21,056 nucleotides of DNA, from assembly GCA_023426225.1 (NCBI GenBank), contig JAFABD010000074.1, forward strand, positions 1 through 21,056, given 5' to 3'. Under the pieces are notes generated by a model. It worked only from the letters and a program-made list of their open reading frames with translations. It made no database searches and was not told the origin of the DNA. The position numbers were made by a program, and so were the translations under genes. Numbering within the stretch: position 1 is the stretch's first letter; each line of letters starts with the position of its first letter. Below, piece after piece: positions 14,544 to 21,056 of the stretch. The DNA is from Pseudomonadota bacterium. Lineage in GTDB: Bacteria > Pseudomonadota > Alphaproteobacteria > Sphingomonadales > Sphingomonadaceae.

Positions 14544-15206
14544 CTATTCGGCGGCGCGGATCGCCGGGCCGAAATCGAGCTCCGCCTGCGCGACGGGCGC
14601 GAAGCTGCGCCGGTGGAGCGGGGTGGGGCCGAGGCGGCGCAGCGCCTCCTGATGCGCGCGGGCGCCATAGCCCTTGTTGCTCGCCCAGCCATAGCCGGGA
14701 TAGCGCGCGTCATATTCGATCATCAGCGTGTCGCGATGATGCTTGGCGACGATCGACGCCGCCGCGATCGACAGGCAGCGCGCGTCGCCGCCGACGATCG
14801 CCTCGCTGGGGTGCGGCCAGTCGGGGCAGCGATTGCCGTCGACGAGCACCATCGCCGGCGCGAAGCCGAGCGCGTCGACCGCGCGGCGCATCGCGAGCAT
14901 CGACGCCCACAGGATGTTGAGCGAATCGATCTCCTCGACCGTGGCGATGCCGATGCCGACGTGGGCGCAGCGCAGCAGCTCGGCCGCGAGGCGGGCGCGG
15001 CGGGCGGCGGTGAGCGCCTTTGAATCGTTGATGCCGTCGGGCAGGCAATCGGGATCGAGCCGCACCGCCGCCGCGACGACGGGACCGGCGAGCGGGCCGC
15101 GCCCGGCCTCGTCCACCCCCACCACGGGGCCGGCGTGGCGGCGTTCGAAGCTGAAATCGGGAAGGCCGGACATCGGGCGCGAACCGGGACGGGGCGAGGC
15201 GGTCAT
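14544..15206 (-). CDS. rnhB: Ribonuclease HII
   Basis: A 220-residue cytosolic nuclease that nicks RNA in RNA-DNA hybrids and at single misincorporated ribonucleotides. GVDEAGRGPLAGPVV (30-44) carries the first acidic pair D32-E33. INDSKALTAARR (59-70), MVLVDGN (D123) and AAASIVAKHHRD (D159) complete the metal site and conserved lysine segment, and YGWASNKGYGARAHQEAL is the usual C-terminal motif. The start at 15206 overlaps the thiD-VOC stop as ATGA, indicating translational coupling; an internal ATG at 15173 would also give a complete catalytic domain but has no ribosome-binding site. ccrM lies downstream on the same strand. Confidence 0.95.
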   Translation of the reverse strand: MTASPRPGSRPMSGLPDFSFERRHAGPVVGVDEAGRGPLAGPVVAAAVRLDPDCLPDGINDSKALTAARRARLAAELLRCAHVGIGIATVEEIDSLNILWASMLAMRRAVDALGFAPAMVLVDGNRCPDWPHPSEAIVGGDARCLSIAAASIVAKHHRDTLMIEYDARYPGYGWASNKGYGARAHQEALRRLGPTPLHRRSFAPVAQAELDFGPAIRAAE

Positions 15207-16399
15207 GCGTCGGCGTCGATCCGCCACGGCGGGAAGCGGCGCATCTCGCCCGCCTGATAGAGGCACAGCGCGTTGCCCGCGGGATCGCGCAGCCGCGCCT
15301 CGCGCCAGCCCCATTTGCGGTCGGTCGGCTCCTGATCGAAGCGGACGCCCTGTTGCTGGAGATAGGCGACGGTGACGTCGAGATCGCCGCATTCGAAATA
15401 GGTGACGGGGCCGCCGGGCATCTCGTCGCGCGCCTCGATCGAGAAGGTGGCGCCGCCTTCGGCCTCGAACCGGGCATAGCGCGGGTGCGCGCGGACGATC
15501 TGGCGCAGCCCGAGCACGCGGTAGAAGCGCTCGCTGGCCGCGAGATCGTCGGCGGGGACGGTGACCTGGTTGAGCATCGGTTCGAAGAAGCTCATGTTGA
15601 GATCGAGCCGCACCGAATGATGCCCCATCGGGCCGTGGCCGCGGCCGAGCCCCGGCGCCTCGCGCATCGCGATGCGGACGAAGCGGCGCGCGCGGCCGAC
15701 GGCTTCGGGCAGATCCCATTCGGCGGCGAGCCCGCACGCGATCGCCGAGGCGAGCGAGCAGCCGGTGCCGTGGCTGTGCACCGTGTCGATGCGCGGATCG
15801 CTCCATTCGATTTCGGGCGGATCGTCGGGATCGACCGAGAAGAGCCGGTCGACGACCTGGGGGCCGGGGACGTGCCCGCCCTTGACCAGCAGCGCGCAGC
15901 CATGGTCGTCGGCGAGCGCGCGCGCGGCGGCGCGCTGGGCCGCGGCGTCGATCAGCGGGCGGCGGGCGAGCGCCTCGAGCTCGGGCAGGTTGGGCGTGGC
16001 GACGGTGGCGCGCGCCATCAGCCGTTCGAACGCGGCGATCGTCGCCTCGTCGGCGAGCACCGCGCCGCTGGAGGCGACCATCACCGGGTCGAACACCACC
16101 GGCACGCCGGGCAGGTCGGCGAGCCGTTCGGCGACCGCGGCGGCGGTGCGCGCCGAGCCGATCATGCCGATCTTGACCGCGTCGACGCCGATGTCGCGCA
16201 CGACCGCGTCGATCTGGGCCAGCACCATGTCGGTGGGGACGGGATGGACGGCATCGACGCCGAGCGTGTTCTGCGCGGTGATCGCGGTGATCGCGGTCAT
16301 CGCATGGCCGCCGAGCATCGTGACGGTGCGCAGATCGGCCTGGATGCCCGCGCCGCCCCCCGAATCGGACCCGGCGATGATGAGGATGCGTGCGGTCAT
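15203..16399 (-). CDS. thiD: ThiD (HMP/HMP-P kinase) fused to a VOC-family domain
   Basis: A 398-residue two-domain protein. Residues 1-265 are hydroxymethylpyrimidine/phosphomethylpyrimidine kinase (thiamine biosynthesis): ILIIAGSDSGGGAGIQADL at the N-terminus, AITAITAQNTLGV, VKIGMI, VVFDPVMVASSG, TPNLPELEAL, LLVKGGH, and the GTGCS anion hole (211-215) with C214, ending GRGHGPM. Residues about 275-398 form a vicinal-oxygen-chelate (glyoxalase-like) domain: LNQVTVPADDLAASERFYRVLGL, FEAEGGATFSIEAR, YFECGDLDVTVAYLQQQGV, WREARLRDPAGNALCLYQ. No stop or frame change separates them, though M269 or M275 could be internal starts. AGGGG precedes the ATG, 5 bp after the DUF1272 stop. The VOC substrate is unknown. 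Confidence 0.9.
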   Translation of the reverse strand: MTARILIIAGSDSGGGAGIQADLRTVTMLGGHAMTAITAITAQNTLGVDAVHPVPTDMVLAQIDAVVRDIGVDAVKIGMIGSARTAAAVAERLADLPGVPVVFDPVMVASSGAVLADEATIAAFERLMARATVATPNLPELEALARRPLIDAAAQRAAARALADDHGCALLVKGGHVPGPQVVDRLFSVDPDDPPEIEWSDPRIDTVHSHGTGCSLASAIACGLAAEWDLPEAVGRARRFVRIAMREAPGLGRGHGPMGHHSVRLDLNMSFFEPMLNQVTVPADDLAASERFYRVLGLRQIVRAHPRYARFEAEGGATFSIEARDEMPGGPVTYFECGDLDVTVAYLQQQGVRFDQEPTDRKWGWREARLRDPAGNALCLYQAGEMRRFPPWRIDADA

Positions 16400-16404
16400 G
16401 GCCG

Positions 16405-16629
16405 TTACCCCTGATGGCGCCGGGCGGCGGCGGCGGGATGATCGCGCAGCGCCTGGCCGACGCGCGTGGGGCGGTCCATCAGCTCGCCGCCGCAATTGGG
16501 GCAGCGTTCGTCGAGCGCATCGGCGCATTCGGCGCAGAAGGTACATTCGAACGAGCAGATGAACGCGCCGTGCACATTGGCCGGCAGATCGGTGCTGCAG
16601 CGTTCGCAGTCGGGCCGCATTTCGAGCAT
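16405..16629 (-). CDS. DUF1272 zinc-ribbon-like protein
   Basis: A 74-residue protein beginning MLEMRPDCERCSTDLP with ICSFECTFCAECAD and CPNCGGELMDRP. Nine cysteines in C-x2-C and C-x3-C-x2-C-x2-C spacings suggest one or two structural zinc sites. The pattern is the DUF1272 family, of unknown function. The ATG at 16629 follows GGGGAG; a GTG two codons earlier is less well placed. It lies between glmM (75 bp upstream) and the thiD fusion (5 bp downstream) on the same strand, so it is probably co-transcribed. Confidence 0.9.
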   Translation of the reverse strand: MLEMRPDCERCSTDLPANVHGAFICSFECTFCAECADALDERCPNCGGELMDRPTRVGQALRDHPAAAARRHQG

Positions 16630-16704
16630 CGTCACTCCCCTACCCGGGCCGCCCGGACGGCGTCGCGCCGCGCCGGGTCCGGTCCCAATGTTCCAGCCGC
16701 GCGA

Positions 16705-18045
<1,341 letters not shown>

Positions 18046-18060
18046 CAGCCTTAATCTCAC

Positions 18061-18112
18061 GCCCTTGTGGCCGCTTGCGCCTGTCGTACTAGCGGCGAAA
18101 ACCACAAAGGGC
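18061..18112. promoter_or_regulatory. Large imperfect dyad between glmM and the symporter
   Basis: GCCCTTGTGG (18061-18070) is mirrored by CCACAAAGGGC (18102-18112) with one extra base, and inside it CCGCT (18071-18075) mirrors AGCGG (18091-18095). The dyad fills most of the 71-bp divergent promoter region. It could bind a dimeric regulator of both genes or form a hairpin in either leader. I could not place convincing -35/-10 pairs. Confidence 0.45.
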
Positions 18113-18116
18113 GAGC

Positions 18117-19439
18117 ATGTCGCAAACGATCCGTGTTCTTCTTTCGCCGGTCCGCCTGACGATCGGCCGACTTTCGCCGCCGCTGCGCATCCTGGTCTCG
18201 CTGGTGATCGGGCTGGTCGCGGGCATCGCCGCCGCGCGCGCGGCGCCCGAGGCGGCGCTGCGCTGGGTCGCCGCGATCGAGCCGGTGGGCACGATGTGGC
18301 TCAACGGGCTGCGCATGACGATCGTGCCGCTGGTCGTCGGGCTGCTCGTCACCGGCATCGCGCAGACCGCCGAGGCGGCGCGCGCGGGACGGCTGGCGAC
18401 GCGGTCGATCCTGGCGTTCCTGGCGATCCTGTGGGGCACGTCGGCGATGGCCGGGCTGGTCACGCCGATGCTGCTCGAGCTGTGGCCGCTGTCGCACGAC
18501 GCGACGACGGCGCTGCGCGCGAGCTTCCGCGCGGCGGCCCCCGCAGGCGAGATGCCGTCGTTCGCGAGCTTCATCACCGCGCTGATCCCGGTCAACCCGG
18601 TGAGCGCCGCGGCGAACGACGCGTTCCTGCCGCTGATCGTCTTTACCACGGTGTTCGCCTTTGCCGTCACGCGGCTGCCCGAGGAGCAGCGCACGGTGCT
18701 GACCGGCGTGTTCCGCGCGCTGGCCGACGCGATGCTGATCGTCATCACCTGGGTGCTGTGGCTGGCGCCGCTGGGCGTGTTCGCGCTGTCCTATGCCGTC
18801 GGCGCGCGCGCGGGCACCGCCGCGTTCGGCGCGCTGCTCCATTATGTCGCGATCGTGAGCGCGGTGGGCGCGCTGGTCTGGGCGCTCGCCTATCCGGTCG
18901 GCGTGATCGGCGGGCGCGTGCGGCTGCGCGACCTGATCCGCGCGACCGGCCCCGCACAGGCGGTGGCGATCAGCACCCAGTCGTCGCTCGCCTCGCTGCC
19001 CGCGATGCTGCGCGGCACCGAGGCGCTGAAGGTGCCGGTCGCGACCGCAGGCGTGGTGCTGCCGCTGGCGGTCGCGCTGTTCCGTGCGACCGGGCCGGCG
19101 ATGAACCTGGCGGTCGCGATCTATGTCGGCCATGTGTTCGGCGTGCCGCTGGGGCCGACGCAGCTTGCCGCGGGCGTCGCGGCGGCGGCGCTGACGACGA
19201 TGGGCGCGGTGAGCCTGCCCGGCACGATCAGCTATATCAGCTCGATCGCGCCGATCGCGGTGGTGATGGGCGTGCCGGTCGAGCCGCTGGCGCTGCTCGT
19301 CGCGGTCGAGACGCTGCCCGACATCGTCCGCACGCTGGGCAATGTGACGATGGACGTGGCGGTGACCGCCGCGATCGCCGAGCGCGCCGATGCCCGCGAC
19401 GGCGCGAGCGAGGCCGACGCGCTGCTCGAACAGGGCTGA
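18117..19439 (+). CDS. Dicarboxylate/amino acid:cation symporter-like membrane protein
   Basis: A 440-residue inner-membrane transporter of the DAACS (GltPh/DctA) fold. Recognisable parts are TM3 RMTIVPLVVGLLVTGIAQ, hairpin HP1 STQSSLASLPAML (family serine-rich motif), HP2 GAVSLPGTISYISSIAPIAVVMGVP, and TM8 LPDIVRTLGNVTMDV. The TM8 residues equivalent to GltPh D394, R397, T398, N401 and D405 are present. The TM7 NMDGT motif that builds the sodium and substrate sites is not: the aligned stretch reads FRATG. Coupling ion and substrate may therefore differ from characterised members. GGGCGAG precedes the ATG. The gene is divergent from glmM and followed by a GC hairpin, then the DapF-like gene 137 bp later. 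Confidence 0.87.
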   Translation: MSQTIRVLLSPVRLTIGRLSPPLRILVSLVIGLVAGIAAARAAPEAALRWVAAIEPVGTMWLNGLRMTIVPLVVGLLVTGIAQTAEAARAGRLATRSILAFLAILWGTSAMAGLVTPMLLELWPLSHDATTALRASFRAAAPAGEMPSFASFITALIPVNPVSAAANDAFLPLIVFTTVFAFAVTRLPEEQRTVLTGVFRALADAMLIVITWVLWLAPLGVFALSYAVGARAGTAAFGALLHYVAIVSAVGALVWALAYPVGVIGGRVRLRDLIRATGPAQAVAISTQSSLASLPAMLRGTEALKVPVATAGVVLPLAVALFRATGPAMNLAVAIYVGHVFGVPLGPTQLAAGVAAAALTTMGAVSLPGTISYISSIAPIAVVMGVPVEPLALLVAVETLPDIVRTLGNVTMDVAVTAAIAERADARDGASEADALLEQG

Positions 19440-19454
19440 ACGGCGCGGGGTTCA

Positions 19455-19477
19455 CGCCCGGGCCGCGCGCGCGGGCG
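19455..19477 (+). terminator. Candidate hairpin after the symporter
   Basis: CGCCCG (19455-19460) pairs with CGGGCG (19472-19477), with further GC pairing possible in the loop, 15 bp after the symporter stop. No U-tract follows, so this is weak evidence of termination before the DapF-like gene. Confidence 0.3.
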
Positions 19478-19576
19478 GGGGCCGTTGCGCCGGGCCGTGC
19501 GTTGGCGGGACGACGGGGCGCGGCCTGTCCATGCGGACCGTTTCCTTCCGCCGCGCGACCGCCTAGAGAGGCCGCC

Positions 19577-20524
19577 ATGCAGATCGCCTTTGTCAAATGC
19601 CATGGTTCGGGGAACGACTTTCCGCTGATCGACGCGCGCGCGATGCGGCTGAGCGACGGCGAATGGCGCGCGGTGGCGCGCGCGCTCGCCGATCGCGACG
19701 GGCCGGTGGGCGGCGACGGCATCCTGTTGCTGACCGAGGGCGACGCCGATTGCGCGTTCGGGATGCGGATGCTCAACCCCGACGGCAGCGAGGCCGAGAC
19801 GTGCCTGAACGGGCTGCGCTGCGTCGCGCGCGCGGGGTTCGAGGCGCTGGGGATCGACCATGCGCGCGTGCGGCTGAAAACCAGCACCGCCGAGGTTGCG
19901 CGCGAGGCGCCGATCGCGCCGGGCGTCGTGACGATCCGCACCGTCGCCGGGCCGGCGGCGATCGAGCCCGCGGCGGTGGGGCTGGTGGGCATCGACGCGC
20001 CGGTGATCGACGCGGCGATCCCCGGGCTGCCCGATGCGGGGCGCTTTACCGCGATCGCGATGCCCAACCCGCACCTGGTCCGTTTCGTCGAGACGGTCGA
20101 CGAGGCGGCGCTGGTCGCGCTGGGCGACTGGTGCGAGGCGGGGCCGGCGCTGATCCCGGCGCGCGCCAACGTATCGTTCGTCGAGCTGCGCGGCGCCGAC
20201 GCGCTGTTCGTGCGCACCTATGAGCGCGGCGTCGGGCTGACCGACAGCTGCGGCAGCGCGATGGCGGCATCGACGCTGGCCGCCGGGCTGACCGGGCGGA
20301 TCGCGTTCGGGACCGAGGTGCGCGTGTTCAACAAGGGCGGGCTGGTGCGCGGCCGCGCGAGCGCCGAGCGCGTCGTCACGATCAGCGGCAATGCGAGCTT
20401 TCTGTACGATGCGACGGTCGAGGTCGACCTGGCCGCGGCGAGCGCGGGCGTGCCCAACATCCATGCCCGCCGGTACGACGAGGTCGCGGCGTGGGAGGCG
20501 GCGCTCGCCGCGCTGCGGGCGTGA
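19577..20524 (+). CDS. Diaminopimelate epimerase-like protein (divergent DapF)
   Basis: A 315-residue protein of the DapF two-domain fold. Landmarks: FVKCHGSGNDFPLIDAR (5-21), GGDGILLL (45-52), MLNPDGSEAETCLNGLRC (65-82) with C76 at the first catalytic cysteine, PNPHLVRFVETVDE (163-176), NVSFVELRGADALFVRTYERGVGLTDSCGSA (198-228) with C225 at the second. Both cysteines are kept, but neighbouring residues differ from canonical DapF (C-G-N-G and A-C-G-T-G-A): here they read CLNG and SCGSAM, and the GGxLxIxW segment reads KGGLVRGRA. It is also about 40 residues longer than usual. LL- to meso-diaminopimelate epimerisation is the default reading, but a related cofactor-free racemase is possible. 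GAGAGG lies 6 nt before the ATG. Confidence 0.8.
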   Translation: MQIAFVKCHGSGNDFPLIDARAMRLSDGEWRAVARALADRDGPVGGDGILLLTEGDADCAFGMRMLNPDGSEAETCLNGLRCVARAGFEALGIDHARVRLKTSTAEVAREAPIAPGVVTIRTVAGPAAIEPAAVGLVGIDAPVIDAAIPGLPDAGRFTAIAMPNPHLVRFVETVDEAALVALGDWCEAGPALIPARANVSFVELRGADALFVRTYERGVGLTDSCGSAMAASTLAAGLTGRIAFGTEVRVFNKGGLVRGRASAERVVTISGNASFLYDATVEVDLAAASAGVPNIHARRYDEVAAWEAALAALRA

Positions 20525-20551
20525 GCAGATAACCAAATAGGATAAAAACGC

Positions 20552-20580
20552 TTGACATCGTCACGCTGATCCGGTACAGC
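20552..20580 (+). promoter_or_regulatory. Sigma-70-like promoter upstream of the leader/terS region
   Basis: TTGACA (20552-20557), a perfect -35, is followed after 17 bp by TACAGC (20575-20580), a 3/6 match to the -10. The predicted transcript starts near 20587, about 120 nt before the next start codon. This is the best -35 in the window. A GANTC site (GACTC, 20602-20606) lies just downstream of the predicted start. Confidence 0.6.
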
Positions 20581-20586
20581 TATGCA

Positions 20587-20680
20587 ACACTGAGAAATTG
20601 CGACTCGCGCCGGTCGGGCCGGGTCGCAGCCAGCAGATCGAAACGGGCCGGGGCGGCGACGCCTTTCGGCCCGTTTTGCT
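20587..20680 (+). ncRNA. Structured leader or small RNA ending in a terminator-like hairpin
   Basis: Between the promoter and the terminase-like gene lie two hairpins. The first joins TGCGAC (20599-20604) with GTCGCA (20623-20628), with inner CCGG pairing. The second joins AAACGGGCCG (20641-20650) with CGGCCCGTTT (20667-20676) and ends in TTTTGCT, resembling an intrinsic terminator with a short U-run. CGGGCCG occurs twice (20615-20621 and 20644-20650) and both copies can pair with the single CGGCCCG (20667-20673), so alternative folds are possible. It may be an attenuator for the downstream gene or a separate small RNA of about 90 nt. I do not recognise a known RNA family. Confidence 0.4.
20641..20677 (+). 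terminator. Intrinsic terminator-like hairpin upstream of terS-like gene
   Basis: A perfect 10-bp stem (20641-20650 with 20667-20676) encloses a 16-nt loop that can itself pair GGC with GCC, and runs into TTTTG. It is the only stem in the window followed by several Ts, and sits 29 bp before the next start codon. It could also end read-through from the DapF-like gene. Confidence 0.55.
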
Positions 20681-20705
20681 GTCCAGCCGATAGGGAGAGC
20701 GAGCG

Positions 20706-21056
20706 ATGCACCCTGTGTTGTCGGGCGACGACCTGCGCCCGCGCGTCGATGTGTCGGCGCGGCGCAAGGACCGGATGGTCAAGAAATCGCGGCGGTTTCT
20801 GGCGCGGCTGACCGAATGCGGCGATCCGGTCGCGGCGGCCGCGGCGGCGGGATCGAGCCTGGCCTATTTCCAGACGCTGCGGCGGCGCGAGCCGGCGTTC
20901 GCGGGGGAATGGGCGATCGCGGTGATGACCGCCTATGAACGGCTGGAACAGGCGCTGTTGCGGCGCACGCTGGCGGTGCTCGACACCGACGCGGCGAGCG
21001 GCGCGCGGGCGGGCAAGGACGATTATGCGCTGGCGATGCTGTTGCTGGCGCGGCAC
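20706..21056 (+). CDS. Terminase small subunit-like protein (partial, runs off the window)
   Basis: The first 117 codons are present with no stop before the window end. After a basic N-terminus (SARRKDRMVKKSRR), residues about 30-85 follow the pattern FLARLTECGDPVAAAAAAGSSLAYFQTLRRREPAFAGEW, a homeodomain-like helix-turn-helix in which a residue triplet marks the DNA-recognition turn, then AYERLEQALLRRTL. This is the arrangement of small terminase subunits in phages and gene transfer agents, which recognise DNA for packaging by the large subunit. AGGGAG lies about 9 nt before the ATG. Assignment is by pattern only. If correct, packaging, portal and capsid genes should follow beyond the window. 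A plain DNA-binding protein is the alternative. Confidence 0.6.
   Translation, partial: MHPVLSGDDLRPRVDVSARRKDRMVKKSRRFLARLTECGDPVAAAAAAGSSLAYFQTLRRREPAFAGEWAIAVMTAYERLEQALLRRTLAVLDTDAASGARAGKDDYALAMLLLARH

Noticed and set aside
16400..16704. TPP riboswitch ahead of the thiD fusion
   Set aside because: The region is mostly DUF1272 coding sequence and I see no THI-box-like conserved core.

Overview
The window looks like chromosomal DNA of a sphingomonad (Alphaproteobacteria, Sphingomonas-like). The evidence is the very high GC content, a CcrM-type GANTC adenine methyltransferase, a split proton-translocating transhydrogenase preceded by a tiny aa3-oxidase subunit IV gene, GTTC-N7-GTTC LexA-type operator spacing, and several protein types I associate with sphingomonads (DUF2339, DUF6456, DUF1272, a winged-helix regulator with an AVPPTTALRWI recognition segment). 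I see no insertion sequence, integrase or CRISPR array. Most of the window is housekeeping DNA; the last gene is phage-derived.

Layout. 1-5.2 kb: a glutathione S-transferase gene (minus), a divergent large DUF2339 membrane protein, a convergent overlapping DUF6456 gene with a LexA-like box just before its start, a divergent XRE/S24-like regulator, a small secreted two-cysteine protein, and tRNA-Val(UAC). 5.3-10.1 kb (minus strand): a compact operon, aa3 oxidase subunit IV - pntAa - nucleoside deoxyribosyltransferase-like gene - pntAb - pntB, with coupled or overlapping junctions, followed by a receiver-like/winged-helix regulator. 10.2-11.6 kb: a divergent sigma-54 response regulator (NtrC type). 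11.7-18.0 kb (minus strand): glmM, DUF1272, a thiD-VOC fusion, rnhB, ccrM and folP, giving peptidoglycan precursor, thiamine, RNA/DNA maintenance, cell-cycle methylation and folate functions. 18.1-20.5 kb (plus strand): an unusual DAACS-fold symporter and a divergent DapF-like epimerase. 20.5 kb to the end: a promoter, a structured leader or small RNA ending in a terminator-like hairpin, and the 5' part of a terminase small-subunit-like gene, perhaps the head of a gene-transfer-agent-like or prophage cluster.

The most informative regions are regulatory. The 337-bp segment upstream of ccrM carries five GANTC sites (the methylase's own target), one perfect DnaA box and a 14-bp direct repeat. 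The start of the DUF6456 gene carries a perfect GTTC-N7-GTTC box. The pnt operon promoter has a GANTC site in its spacer, and the terminase-like gene has a leader in which two CGGGCCG copies could compete for one CGGCCCG arm. Among proteins, the points of interest are the deoxyribosyltransferase inside the pnt operon, the in-frame ThiD-VOC fusion, the DapF-like protein with altered motifs around its cysteines, and the symporter lacking the NMDGT motif.
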